Numbered from the stretch's first letter, positions 6,439-16,108 are shown. The stretch is 64,000 bases of DNA from Halosimplex halophilum (GCF_004698125.1 NZ_SRHV01000006.1:62001-126000); one strand, 5' to 3'. Notes: a model not told the origin generated them from the letters alone. Numbers and translations are program-made.

Positions 6439-8664
6439 CTATTCGGGCGTGTCCGTCGGAGTCTCCGTTCCCGGGGTCTCTCCACTGTCTTCAGGCGTGT
6501 CCGTCTCCTCGTCGTCGCCCTCGGGGACTTCGATATCGGGGACTTCGACCTCCTCGCCTTCGCCGGCGGGGACGAGACGGAACACCTCGCCCGCCTCCTG
6601 GAGGAGGCGCCCGGTCCGGCTGGCGAGTACGTACACGTCGCCGTCGGCGTCGCGCCCGAACGCCTGGACGTACCGGTTCAACTCGCCGTTCTCGCCGCCC
6701 TCGACGACGAGTTCCGACCACTGCCAAGGCTGTTCATCGGGCGGCGTGACCTCGACATCCGGTTCGGTGTTCTCCCCTGCCCCCTCGCTGGCCGTCTCCG
6801 TCGCGGTTCCGTCGGCCGTCGGCGTGGCGGTTGGCGACTCGGTCGGAGTCTCCGTCGCTGTCGTTTCGGCCGGCGTCGCAGTACCGGTGGTCGTCTCTTC
6901 TCCGTCAGCAGCCGTCTCCGAGGGCATCGCGGCGAAGAGTCGGCCCTGCGGCTCGACGAAGCTGGCGCTCCAGTCGCCGAAGACGTACTGGCCAGACAAC
7001 TCACTGATGGCATCGCCGTCGTAGACGTACCCCCCGGTGATGGAGATGCCGACCGACTGGTTCTGATACTGGTGGGGGTACTCGAGCACCGGGTCGACGA
7101 ACTCGCTCCCGTCGTACGGAGCCTCGTCCGGTTCGCTGTCCGGACACTCCGCGGGCACTTCGGTCGGGGTTTCGGGAGAGAAGCAGTGGAACCCCTCCTT
7201 CACGTTCCAGCCGTAGTTGCCGCCGTTCTCGATAACGTCGACCTCCTCGAACAGCGCCTGCCCGACGTCAGCGGCGATGAGCGTGTCGCCATCGAACGAC
7301 ATCCGCCACGGGTTCCGAAGGCCGTAGGCGTATATCTCATCGTAGCCACTCGTGCCCACGAACGGGTTGTCGGACGGTATCTCGTACGGCAGGTCGCCGC
7401 CGGCGGTCGTGGCTGTCCCCTCGCCATCCGTCGGCGGGGCAGTCGCCGTTTCGGTGCCCGTCGCCGTCCCCGTCGTCTCTCCGGCCGCGCCCACGTCGAT
7501 ACGGAGAACCTTCCCGAGGAGGTTCGCCTCGACGTTCTGGGCGTTGCCGCCCTCGTTCTCGTCGTACCAGTCCTCGACGTGGCCCAGCCCGATGTCGTGA
7601 GCGTTGCCCCCGTCACCGATGGTCGTGTAGAGGTACCCATCGGGTCCGAACACCACCTCGCCGCCGTTGTGGTTGAACTGCGGCGAGGGAACCTCGAGGA
7701 TGACCTCCTCCGAGTCGGGGTCCACAGACGTGAACTCTTGGTCTCCGTCGGTCTCGAACACCGAGAGCACCTCGATGTGGTCGAAGTCGTCGGGGAACTC
7801 CCGGTCACCGGGACCGACCAGACCGTCACCGGCGGGTTCCGCCGCGCTGTACCGCACGTAGAACTGGCCGGTCTCTTCGAAGTTCGGGTGGAAGTCCAGA
7901 CCGAGGAACCCCCGTTCGTCGAACCCATCGCGCTCCTCGGGTTCCATGAGCACCCTGTCGGCGATGTCGAGGACCGGTTCGTCCTCGAGACCGTCCTCCC
8001 CGTGGACGTACACCTGTCCGGGCTGGTCCACGAGGACGTACGTGTTCTCTTCGCCGGGCACCGACCGGAGCGTAACGGGGTTGACGAGGGGCCCGTCGGC
8101 GACCTGCTCGACGCCCACGGACGGCCCCTCCGGGACGAACCCGTCGGCCCCAGCGGGCGTCTCTCCGTCGCCGGTCGGCGTGCCGTCCTCGGTCGGCGTC
8201 CCGCCCGCGCCGGCGCTCACCTCGATGTCCCCGACCATGCTCGTCGGGTGGACCGTACAGATGTACTCGGCCATCTCCTCGCTCGCCGTGAAGGTGAACG
8301 AGTGAGTCTCGCCTTCCTCGCTGAACACGTCCGTCCCGACGAGCTCCTCGCCGTTTTCGTCGCGGATCACGAAGTCGTGGGGCTGGCCGTCGAGGTTCTC
8401 CCACGTTATCTCGTACTCGGTGCCCGCCTGAAGTTCGAGCGTGGGGTTCGTCTCGTCCGCGATCTCGTCCGGCGACTGCCCCTGCCAGCCGGCGACTTCC
8501 CCGCCGAACTCGTAGGCGGTCTGCTGGGACCCATAGGCGAGGCCGCCGGCCCCCGCGAGGAGTCCGGCTGCGCCCGCGACGCTGAGGAATCGCCGCCGCG
8601 AGGTCGGGAGTACCTCGTACTCACTGCTCTGTTCGGGTTCTTCTGGTGGTTGCTGGTCGCTCAT
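6439..8664 (-). CDS. Exported cupredoxin-sugar dehydrogenase (GSDH/PQQ-type) fusion
   Basis: About 741 residues from ATG 8664 (a GTG two codons earlier is possible). Order: Tat signal SRRRFLSVAGAAGLLAG (about residues 23-40); halocyanin/plastocyanin-like domain (about 45-145) with type-1 copper ligands visible as H in GQPHDF and C-x-H-x3-M in ICTVHPTSM; a Thr/Gly-rich linker; then a glucose/sorbosone-dehydrogenase beta-propeller (about 165-690) with the YGLRNPWRMSFD and GGNYGWNVKEG motifs. Thr/Glu/Pro-rich inserts interrupt blades around 390-410 and 590-630, and the tail is acidic and Thr-rich, as in glycosylated surface proteins. The copper domain could accept electrons from the propeller's cofactor; that is inferred from the fusion. 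Confidence 0.85.
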   Translation of the reverse strand: MSDQQPPEEPEQSSEYEVLPTSRRRFLSVAGAAGLLAGAGGLAYGSQQTAYEFGGEVAGWQGQSPDEIADETNPTLELQAGTEYEITWENLDGQPHDFVIRDENGEELVGTDVFSEEGETHSFTFTASEEMAEYICTVHPTSMVGDIEVSAGAGGTPTEDGTPTGDGETPAGADGFVPEGPSVGVEQVADGPLVNPVTLRSVPGEENTYVLVDQPGQVYVHGEDGLEDEPVLDIADRVLMEPEERDGFDERGFLGLDFHPNFEETGQFYVRYSAAEPAGDGLVGPGDREFPDDFDHIEVLSVFETDGDQEFTSVDPDSEEVILEVPSPQFNHNGGEVVFGPDGYLYTTIGDGGNAHDIGLGHVEDWYDENEGGNAQNVEANLLGKVLRIDVGAAGETTGTATGTETATAPPTDGEGTATTAGGDLPYEIPSDNPFVGTSGYDEIYAYGLRNPWRMSFDGDTLIAADVGQALFEEVDVIENGGNYGWNVKEGFHCFSPETPTEVPAECPDSEPDEAPYDGSEFVDPVLEYPHQYQNQSVGISITGGYVYDGDAISELSGQYVFGDWSASFVEPQGRLFAAMPSETAADGEETTTGTATPAETTATETPTESPTATPTADGTATETASEGAGENTEPDVEVTPPDEQPWQWSELVVEGGENGELNRYVQAFGRDADGDVYVLASRTGRLLQEAGEVFRLVPAGEGEEVEVPDIEVPEGDDEETDTPEDSGETPGTETPTDTPE

Positions 8665-8937
8665 CTCCACCCGGCGTTCGCCCGAGTCGGCAATAAGAAA
8701 TCACAGGGTGTTTCGACGCCGGCGAGGGAAACGCCGCGTTATCACGCACGCGCCAGATCCTTCGCGTTCATCCGTCCGGTCGCGGCGTCTCGCCCGCATT
8801 TCCGGAACTGGCCCGCGACGCACGCGCCGTCCTCCGGTACTCCGAACGAACTACCCCCCAGCAATCGTTTCTCCCGTAGTTCCTCCGCGCAAGCTCGTCT
8901 TACGCAGGTGGGGTACTCACCGCCAACTCGTCCTACG

Positions 8938-9387
8938 TACCACTTCTCCGTTCCCCTCGACGGCGAGGTCGGCGAGGGTCTCCAGCGGGTCTACGATACT
9001 GACCTCGACGGCGCGACGATCGAGCCGCCCACGGTAAAGCGGGACGGCTGGCACGAGACGAAGGCGTTCAAGAGCTACGCCACACTCTCGGAGTTTCAGT
9101 CGGTCTGCGAGGAGAATGGCATCACGGCCGACCTCCAGTCGATCACCAACGGGCTCGTCGCCGACGATGGACGGTCCGCGTTTGGACTCACAGACCGCCA
9201 GGAGGAGGCACCAACGCTCGCTCTCTCCCGAGGGTACTACGAGACGCCGCGAGCAGTGTCGGCAGACGAACTCGCCGACGAGCTCGGCATTCCGCAGCCG
9301 TCGATGTCTGACCTGTTGCGACGCGCCGAACGGCAGCTCCTGGCGTCGACGCTCGGCAACCAGCGCGAGAGACCGATCGTCCCCTGA
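8938..9387 (+). pseudogene. 5'-truncated bacterioopsin-activator-type (HTH_10) regulator
   Basis: From about 8938 to the TGA at 9385-9387 the frame encodes the second half of an HTH_10 regulator: TYHFSVPLD, a GWHETKAFKSYATLSEF segment, LTDRQEEAPTLALSRGYYE, then the helix-turn-helix ELADELGIPQPSMSDLLRRAE. Family members have about 100 more residues at the N-terminus. Here the upstream in-frame sequence is Arg/Pro/Ser-rich and does not match, and no suitable start codon is present. I read this as the 3' remnant of a decayed gene. Confidence 0.65.
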
Positions 9388-9828
9388 CCGGCCGGCAGCC
9401 GAAACAACCTCGCGACGCCACATGCCGTCACTGGATGCATTGAAACGATCGGTCTCAACTTCCCGGCCGGGGTTACCGTCGTCTTTCAGCGGTCGGCACC
9501 CAGCCCCGGCCTTGAGCGGTGGTGGCCCCTGGAGTCCTCTATTCCCGGTAACGCCGGACTAGGTCCGTGACGGTCGGGCGTAACCGATAGAGCGGGTGTC
9601 CCGACGGTTCGTCCTGACTGCGCTATGTCCGGCGTGACCACGGGCGGTCTCCCGCTACGGCCGCGGTCGCCACGGCCGGTGATCCCCCGAGACGTTCCGT
9701 GCAGTAGTTCCGGTCAAATCGATCGGATATCTGAGTAGGGGCGCTCACTGACCGGATCGTTCGGGTTATTCACTGAATGACGACTGTTACTCTTCTGCAA
9801 TGATCTCGGATCGAGACGCGGATCAGCT
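9388..9828. other. Intergenic, no gene seen
   Basis: This 441-bp stretch between two broken genes holds no frame with protein-like features on either strand, and no clear repeat or hairpin. The patch just before 9829 (TGATCTCGGATCGAGACGCG and neighbours) has lower GC and may hold the old promoter of the cupredoxin pseudogene. Confidence 0.6.
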
Positions 9829-10420
9829 ATGACAGAGATCCCGACGAATCGGCGACGTCGAGCGAACGGACAGAGGAATCGGACGGGACCTGGCGGCCGT
9901 CGCGTCGTCGCGTTCTGGAGGCCGGCGCGGCCATGGGTATCCTGGGAGGGATCGGGAGCCTGGCCGTCGCGGGCCAGCAGCAGACCTTCCGGCTGGGCGG
10001 GGAGATCGCGGCCCGGATCGGTCAGGAGCCCGCCGCCATCGCGGACCGGGAGAACCCGCCGCTCGAGCTGACGGCCGGCGTCGAGTACGAGATAACGTGG
10101 GAGAACCTCGACGGCCAGCCCCACGACTTCCGATCCTGGACGCGGACGGGAACGAACTCGCCGCGACGGAGACGATGTCCGAGCGGGGCGCCGCGCGCTC
10201 GCTGACGTTCACCGCGACCGAGGAGATGGTCGAGTACGTCTGTACCGTCCACCCGACGACCATGGTCGGGGACATGGAGGTGAGTGCCGGGACGGCCGCG
10301 GACGGCACGGCCACCCCGACCGACGGGGCGGGGACCTCTACCGGGACCCCCTCGCCGGACGCCGGCTTCGACGACGGCGGCGAAGGAACGTCGACGGACG
10401 TCGGGGCGCCCGGCGAGTAG
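9829..10420 (+). pseudogene. Frameshifted halocyanin-like cupredoxin, paralogue of the fusion's copper domain
   Basis: Two frames together spell a Tat-exported cupredoxin. An ATG at 9829 opens frame 1 (MTEIPTN). A shift near 9850 is needed to enter the frame carrying SRRRVLEAGAAMGILGG (Tat signal) and the domain up to ITWENLDGQPHDF. A second shift near 10130 leads into ILDADGNELA, SLTFTATEEM, VCTVHPTTMVGDMEVSAG and a Thr-rich tail ending at TAG 10418-10420. Inserting one C at the CC after GACTT would restore HDF-P-ILDADG. The sequence is strikingly close to the copper domain of the 6439-8664 protein, including the H, C, H and M ligands. Sequencing error at C-runs is an alternative to decay. 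Confidence 0.75.
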
Positions 10421-10535
10421 GCGACTTTCTCCCTGTCTCCCTCCGTCTCTACGGGACTGGTCCGCGCTCACCCCATCGCCAGGGGGGTCCGTCGCTGTGG
10501 GCTCTGGCCCAGTGCCGCCGCGCTGTGGGCCCGGA

Positions 10536-11327
10536 TCAGTACCGCCGCGGGCCTTCCCCGTCGGTCACGACCGGCCGGTTCGTCCGGGTCAGTTGCGCCT
10601 CGAAGGAGGCGGCCGACGCGGTTTCGTCGGCGGCGAGTGCGCGCTGCTTCTCGACCTCCGCCTGGACGGCGTCCGTCACCCGCGGGTGGACGCCGAGCGG
10701 GTCGGCGTACTCCACGCCGCCGCGCTCGGGTTCGAGCTCGGCGGGGATGCGGCGCTCGGTCGCCTCGGTCCGGGACAGGAACAGCGGGACGGCGACCGCC
10801 CGGTCCCCGGTGGTGTTGTACCGCACGCAGTCGACGGTGGGGTTCTGCAGGAGATAGCAGGTCACCACCTCCCCGTACTCCGACTGTTCCCGCAGTCGGG
10901 CGGCGTGGTAGTCGGCCGTCTGCCGGTGGTACGGCTTCGAACTGCTCCCGAACCCCACGAGGACGAGCGAGGCGTCGTCGCCGGCCGGGACCAGGCGCGC
11001 GCCACGCTCCTCCAGTACCTCGGTGACCGCCGGGCTCCCCCCGATCGGTTCGCAGTAGTGGACCTCCCCCGGAACGCCGGCGAGCGCGGCGGGGATCCCG
11101 TCGATCGTGTCGTGGCTGTGGGCGGCGCACATCGGGACGGCGTACACCGTGTCGGCGGCGATCCGTTCGAACCCCTCCCGCAGTTCGCGGACCGGTTCGC
11201 TCCCGTAGGTCGCTACCTCGACGGCGTCGACGACGCCGCGCCGGCGGAGCCGGTCGGCGTGTGTCTCGAGTACTTCGCGGGCGTTTCTCGTCTCGCGGGC
11301 GATGAGCAGGAGTGCGTCGGTTGTCAT
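10536..11327 (-). CDS. cbiX: CbiX-like protein (sirohydrochlorin cobaltochelatase family), degenerate active site
   Basis: A 263-residue protein made of two CbiX/chelatase-like halves (about 1-120 and 121-263). The usual GHGS motif at the end of the first strand is ARET here, while FGSSS replaces it in the second half. In the second half the PLF strand continues as LSRTEATERRIP, without the metal-binding His usual at that place; the first half keeps a His-rich MCAAHSHDT segment. CbiX inserts cobalt into sirohydrochlorin in the early-insertion B12 route. A second CbiX with intact motifs is encoded at 22441-23664, so this copy may be specialised or accessory. It is 148 bp downstream of cbiC with its own likely promoter. 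Confidence 0.75.
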   Translation of the reverse strand: MTTDALLLIARETRNAREVLETHADRLRRRGVVDAVEVATYGSEPVRELREGFERIAADTVYAVPMCAAHSHDTIDGIPAALAGVPGEVHYCEPIGGSPAVTEVLEERGARLVPAGDDASLVLVGFGSSSKPYHRQTADYHAARLREQSEYGEVVTCYLLQNPTVDCVRYNTTGDRAVAVPLFLSRTEATERRIPAELEPERGGVEYADPLGVHPRVTDAVQAEVEKQRALAADETASAASFEAQLTRTNRPVVTDGEGPRRY

Positions 11328-11370
11328 TGGTCGGCCACGTGTTCAAACTGATTTGGTCTATTCCAACCAG

Positions 11371-11380
11371 GGTTGTCTTA
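11371..11380 (-). promoter_or_regulatory. Candidate B12-locus operator (TAARACAACC word)
   Basis: On the gene strand it reads TAAGACAACC, 44-53 bp before the cbiX-like start. The same word with one difference (TAAAACAACC) lies 38-47 bp before cbiT. It is followed by CAACCCTGGTTG, a small palindrome. Function is inferred only from position and recurrence. Confidence 0.3.
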
Positions 11381-11475
11381 CGGGTTGCGAGCAACCGGCA
11401 AATAAGTTTTGGTGACCCCGGAGCCGCCGGGCCACCGGTCGGGACGAACCCGATGTCGCTGGTCGGTCCCGTCGT

Positions 11476-12234
11476 TCAGGGGAGTTCGACCTCGCCGCGT
11501 CGCGCGTCGCTCGCGACGTGGACGAGTTCGTTCGTCAGACCGGCCGCCAGCCCGCTCCCGCCGCGGCGGCCGACGTTCGTGATCGCGGGGACGCCGTGGG
11601 CTCCGGCGACCTCCCGGAGTCGCTCCCGGCTGTCGGCGGCTTTGACGAAGCCGACCGGGGTTGCGACCACGACGGCGGGGCGCGTGCCGTCCGCGATGCA
11701 GTCCGCGAGGGCCAGCGCCGCGGTCGGCGCGTTCCCGACGACGGCGACGGCGCCGTCGTAGGCCCCCTGTCGGTCGAGTTCGAGGACGGACGCCGCCGTC
11801 CGCGTCATCCCGGTCTCCTCGGCGAGGTCGGCGCCGTTCCCGATGGCTTTCCGGACGGAGCAGTCGTGTCCCCGGCCGGTGATGCCGGCCGCGGCCATCG
11901 TGATGTCGGCGACGATGGGGCGCTCGTCGAGGACCGCCCGCGCGCCGGCGACGACCGGCTCCGACTCGCGCTCGCCGGTGAACCGCACGAGATGTTGAAA
12001 CTCGGGGTCGCCCGTCGCGTGGACGCTCTTCTGTCTGACGCGGTCGGCCAGCGTCTCGTCCGGGACGAGCTCGCGGACCCGCTCCATGCTCGTCTCGGCG
12101 ATCGCCATCGCGTTCTCGGTGGTCGCACCGAGGTCGGCGTACTCGTCGAAGTCGCCGGTGGCCCCGGTCTCGGTCTCATCTTCGGCGCCGGTACCAGCCG
12201 GCTGACGGCCGTCGCCGCCGTCGTCAGTCGTCAT
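11476..12234 (-). CDS. cbiC: Cobalt-precorrin-8 methylmutase (CbiC/CobH)
   Basis: A 252-residue protein with an acidic, low-complexity N-terminal extension (about 1-35) followed by the CbiC/CobH core. Visible signatures: QKSVHATGDPEF with the catalytic-region His, VADITMAAAGITG, VVGNAPTAALAL, and the P-x-GFV-x-A and GRRGGSGLAAG motifs near the end. The enzyme moves a methyl group from C11 to C12 to give cobyrinate or hydrogenobyrinate. Its start overlaps the end of cobN by 11 bp, so the two are co-transcribed. Confidence 0.93.
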   Translation of the reverse strand: MTTDDGGDGRQPAGTGAEDETETGATGDFDEYADLGATTENAMAIAETSMERVRELVPDETLADRVRQKSVHATGDPEFQHLVRFTGERESEPVVAGARAVLDERPIVADITMAAAGITGRGHDCSVRKAIGNGADLAEETGMTRTAASVLELDRQGAYDGAVAVVGNAPTAALALADCIADGTRPAVVVATPVGFVKAADSRERLREVAGAHGVPAITNVGRRGGSGLAAGLTNELVHVASDARRGEVELP

Positions 12235-15200
12235 CGCCCGACACCTCCGCAGGGCTCGCGCTCCCGGCGCGGGCCTCGATGTCGCCGTCGGCCCGGAGGT
12301 TGATGTCCCGGAGCCGGTCGGCGGTCGCCCCGTCGGCGTCCCACAGGCCGCGGTCGACCGCCTCCAGGAGCGTGTCGCTGATACGCTCCAGGGCCCACGG
12401 GTTCACGTCGCGCAGCCACTCGCGGCGGTCCTCGTCGAACGCGTACTGCTCGGCCACGTCGGCCCAGAGCGCGTCGCTGACGACGCCGGTGGTCGCGTCC
12501 CAGCCGAGGACCACGTCGACCGTCGAGGCGAGGTCGCCGGCGCCCTTGTAGTCGTGCTCTTCCATCGAGTCGAGCCAGTCGGGGTTGAGCACGCGGGCGC
12601 GCATCGCCTTCCGGACCTTCTCCTCGTTGGTGTAGACGGCGACGTTGTCGGGGTCGCTGGAGTCGCCGACGTAGGAGGCGGGCTCCTCGCCCGCGGTCTC
12701 CGCGACGGCGGTGACGAACCCGCCGTGGAAGGCGTACCAGTCGGAGCTGTCGAACTCGTCCTGTTCGGCGGTGTCCTCGATCTTGACGGTCGCCTCGACG
12801 TTGCCGAGGCGGCGCTCGAAGGCGTCGTGGGCCTCGGTCGTCGTCCCGCGGGAGCCCAGCGCGTAGCCGCCCCACTGGACGTACACCTCGGCCAGGTCGG
12901 AGCGGTCGTCCCACTCGCCCTCGTCGACGGCCTTGTTCGTGCCGGCGCCGTAGCCGCCGGGTTTCGTCGTGAACACGCGGTGTCTGGCGGCCGAGGCGGC
13001 GTCGTCGGGATCCATCCCCTCGGCTTCTAGTTCGGCCGCGTCCGCCTCGACGTGTTTCTTCACGTAGTTGCGGTCGTGAGGCTCGTCGAGGCCGACGACG
13101 GCGTCGACCGCGTCGTGGATCACCGACGCCGCGGCTGGGAACGCATCGCGGAACAGGCCCGAGACCCGGGTCGTCACATCGATGCGCGGGCGGCCGAGCT
13201 CGTCCAGCGGGATCGGTTCCACGTCGTCGATCCGGCCGGCGTCGGTCCAGACCGGTTCGACGCCCAGCAGCGCGAGCACCTGCGCGACGGTCTCGCCGCG
13301 GGTGCGGACGGTCGGAGTGCCCCAGGCGACGACGCCGACCTCCTCGGGGTACTCGCCCTCCTCGTCGCGGTGCCGTTCGGCCACGCCGTCGGCCACCTCG
13401 CTGCCGACCGCCCAGGCGGACTTCGCGGGGACCTTCCGGGGGTCGAGCGTGTAGAAGTTCCGCGCGGTCGGGAGCAGGTCGACGCCGCCGCGGGTGGGGG
13501 CGCCGCTGCCGCCCGGCGGGACGTACTCGCCGGCGAGCGCGTCCGCGGTCCGGGGGATCTCCTCGCTGGCGCCCCGAACACGTGGCGCGACCTCCTCGCA
13601 GATGAAGGTCAGCGCCTTCCGCAGGTCGTCGTGAGCGCCGGGTTCGGCCCGCGCGTCGCCGATGGGGTCGACGTCGACGACGAGCAGGTTCATCGTGGTC
13701 TCGCCGGGGGCGGCCTCGCGCTCGCTCGCGGGCAGGTCGAAGCCGTGGTCGGCCAGCGTCTCGACGAGGTCGAGACTGGTCTCGTAGACCGCGTCGGCGG
13801 CCTGCGCGTAGGTCGTTCCGAGCGCCTCGTCGTAGGCGCCCGGTTCGTCCAGCATCCGGTCGTAGTCGACGCCGAGGACGCCCGCGACGCTCTCCCGGAG
13901 ACTCGGGCCGCCGGGGTTCTCCAGGCGCGTCAGCGCGACGAGGTACTCCGTGAGGCGGTCGCCCTCTGGGGGTTCGCCCATCGTGTGTAGCCCCTTGCGG
14001 ATCTGGGTCGTCTTTACGTCGGTGAGGTACTCGTGGACCCGCTCGACCAGGTCGTCGATGTCCAGGTCGTCGCCGTCGACGGCGCCCTCGGCGAGTTCGG
14101 CGCCGGCCTCCTCGGGCCCGCGCACGTCCGCCCGCTCGTCGATCTCGCCCTCGACCCCGAGCTCGACGGCCAGGTCGAGGTCCGCCACCGTCTCGCGGAT
14201 CAGGTCCGCGAGGTGCTCGCCGTCGTCGGTGCGCGCGTCCTCCATGCCGGCCTCGCGGTACCGGTCGGCGAGGTCCTCCAGGTCGGCGAGGTCGTCGTAG
14301 GTCCCGGCCGTGTCCATCACGGGCGTCAGGTAGTCGACGACCGCCGCGTACGACCGGCGCTTGGCCTGCGTGCCCTCGCCCGGGTTGTTGACGATGTAGG
14401 GGTAGACGTTCGGGAGGTCGCCGACCAGCTGGTCGGGGGCGCTCTCGCCGTCGAGGCCGACGGTCTTGCCGGGGAGCCACTCCAGGCTGCCGTGGGTGCC
14501 GAGGTGGACGACGGCGTCGGCCTCGAAGGCGTTCCGGAGCCAGCCGTAGAAGGCGACGTAGTCGTGCGGTGGCTGCAGGTCCGAGTCGTGGTAGACCTTC
14601 GAGGGGTCCATCCCGAAGCCGCGCGGGGGCTGGACGGTGACGAGGACGTTGCCGAACTCGACGCCGGGGACGGCGAACGGCCTGTCGGGCGGGTCGCCCC
14701 ACTCGTCGACGACGTTCGAGCGGAATCGGTCGTCGAGCCCCCCGAACCACTCGCGGTACCGGCTCGGCGACACGGTGTCGACGCTGCGCTCGCGCACGTC
14801 CTCGGGCGCGACCCAGCGGTCGTCGAGCGTCAGCTGGTCGGTCAGCCGCTCGACGAGCGCCTGGCCGCTCTCGGGCCGGCGGCCCCCGAGGTCGTAGCCG
14901 CGCGCCCGGAGTTCGTCGAGCAGGTTGACGGTGCTCGCGGGGCTGTCGAGGCCGAAGGCGGTCCCGATGCCGTCGTCGCTGGGCGGGTAGTTGTGGAGGA
15001 CGACCGCGACGCGCTTCTCGTCGTCGGGGGTGTGGCGCAGCCTCGCCCAGTTGACCGCGAGGCGCGCGGCGTGGTCGACCCGGTCGTCGATCGGGAAGTG
15101 CTGTTTCGGCGCGGTGCCGATGTCGGCGGCGTCGTCGGTGCGCTCCTTCCCGCTGATCGGGTGGGTGATCACGTTGCCGTCGAACTCCGGGAGCGCGACC

Positions 15201-16108
15201 GACAGCGCGAGTTCGAACCCCATGACGCCGGTGTCGCTGCCCTCGTACCGCGAGCGCGACCGCATCGTCGTCACGGTCTGGAGCACCGGGACGCCGAGGC
15301 GGTCGAGGAACACGTCCTCGGCGCCGTCGCCCTCGTCGGCGGCCGACCGGCCGCGCTCGTCCATCGACAGCGAGAACATGAACGAGGAGAGCACGGCGTC
15401 GACGACCGGCTCGCCGTCCGCCAGGAGCCACTCCTCGGTCACCCGCTCTGCGTCCCACTGGCCGTCCGTGTCGGTCGCGGGCTCGCAGAACACCGGGAGC
15501 GCGTCGGCGCCCGCCCGCTCGATGGCGCGGACCTGCGCGTCGACGTAGCGGGTGTTCTCGTGGGTCCAGTGGGACTCGTAGAACCAGACGGCGACCGTCG
15601 GCCGGTCGGGGTCGTGGGTCGCGCGCAGTTCCTCGTAGGTCGCGCCGGGGTGGTCGGGGTGGTAGACGCCCTCCGTCGGCAGCGCCACGGGGTCGTCGTA
15701 CGCCCGGCTCTCGCCGGCGTACTCGTCGACGAGGAACCGGAGGCAGTTGGCGACGTTGCTCGTGCCGCCGCGGTCGAGGTACTCGTAGACGCGGTCGCGG
15801 ACGGCCGCGTCGACGGACGTGTCCTCGACGGCGTAGGCGTCGCCGGTGGACTTCACGACCAGCGGGACGCCCGCCTCGCGCAGGCGCTCGACCGCGTGGT
15901 CGTAGCCGGGCATGCTCTCCTCGGCGCCGTGCAGCCAGAGGACCGCCGCCGCGGCGTCGTCGATCTCGTCGACGAACGCCTCGGCATCCGTCCCGTCCGA
16001 GAGGTCGCTCTCCGAGCGGGCGACCACCTCCGCCTCGCACTCCCCGGCGGCGCGCTGGACCGCCCCCAGTTCGTTCTCCGTCGCGGTGTACAGGCCGATG
16101 GTTGGCAT
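12224..16108 (-). CDS. cobN: Cobaltochelatase large subunit CobN
   Basis: About 1294 residues, the usual size for CobN/BchH-type proteins. Signature blocks include the VVHLGTHGSLEWLPGK region, PNVYPYIVNNPGEGTQAKRR, and the C-terminal GGYGAG and WGGYALG blocks. The ATG at 16108 begins MPTIGLYTATENE right at the expected first strand; longer frames run antisense into the chlID gene. CobN inserts cobalt into the corrin ring using ATP and needs AAA+ and VWA partners. The divergent ChlI-ChlD fusion, only 34 bp away, is the obvious partner. No separate CobS or CobT was seen. Confidence 0.95.
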   Translation of the reverse strand: MPTIGLYTATENELGAVQRAAGECEAEVVARSESDLSDGTDAEAFVDEIDDAAAAVLWLHGAEESMPGYDHAVERLREAGVPLVVKSTGDAYAVEDTSVDAAVRDRVYEYLDRGGTSNVANCLRFLVDEYAGESRAYDDPVALPTEGVYHPDHPGATYEELRATHDPDRPTVAVWFYESHWTHENTRYVDAQVRAIERAGADALPVFCEPATDTDGQWDAERVTEEWLLADGEPVVDAVLSSFMFSLSMDERGRSAADEGDGAEDVFLDRLGVPVLQTVTTMRSRSRYEGSDTGVMGFELALSVALPEFDGNVITHPISGKERTDDAADIGTAPKQHFPIDDRVDHAARLAVNWARLRHTPDDEKRVAVVLHNYPPSDDGIGTAFGLDSPASTVNLLDELRARGYDLGGRRPESGQALVERLTDQLTLDDRWVAPEDVRERSVDTVSPSRYREWFGGLDDRFRSNVVDEWGDPPDRPFAVPGVEFGNVLVTVQPPRGFGMDPSKVYHDSDLQPPHDYVAFYGWLRNAFEADAVVHLGTHGSLEWLPGKTVGLDGESAPDQLVGDLPNVYPYIVNNPGEGTQAKRRSYAAVVDYLTPVMDTAGTYDDLADLEDLADRYREAGMEDARTDDGEHLADLIRETVADLDLAVELGVEGEIDERADVRGPEEAGAELAEGAVDGDDLDIDDLVERVHEYLTDVKTTQIRKGLHTMGEPPEGDRLTEYLVALTRLENPGGPSLRESVAGVLGVDYDRMLDEPGAYDEALGTTYAQAADAVYETSLDLVETLADHGFDLPASEREAAPGETTMNLLVVDVDPIGDARAEPGAHDDLRKALTFICEEVAPRVRGASEEIPRTADALAGEYVPPGGSGAPTRGGVDLLPTARNFYTLDPRKVPAKSAWAVGSEVADGVAERHRDEEGEYPEEVGVVAWGTPTVRTRGETVAQVLALLGVEPVWTDAGRIDDVEPIPLDELGRPRIDVTTRVSGLFRDAFPAAASVIHDAVDAVVGLDEPHDRNYVKKHVEADAAELEAEGMDPDDAASAARHRVFTTKPGGYGAGTNKAVDEGEWDDRSDLAEVYVQWGGYALGSRGTTTEAHDAFERRLGNVEATVKIEDTAEQDEFDSSDWYAFHGGFVTAVAETAGEEPASYVGDSSDPDNVAVYTNEEKVRKAMRARVLNPDWLDSMEEHDYKGAGDLASTVDVVLGWDATTGVVSDALWADVAEQYAFDEDRREWLRDVNPWALERISDTLLEAVDRGLWDADGATADRLRDINLRADGDIEARAGSASPAEVSGDDD

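Noticed and set aside
6376-8940. Very long plus-strand frame running into the truncated HTH_10 gene
   Set aside because: It is antisense to the cupredoxin-dehydrogenase gene; only the last ~150 codons resemble a protein family.
12231-16040. 1269-codon minus-strand frame inside cobN
   Set aside because: Out-of-frame Arg-rich shadow of CobN with no homology signals.
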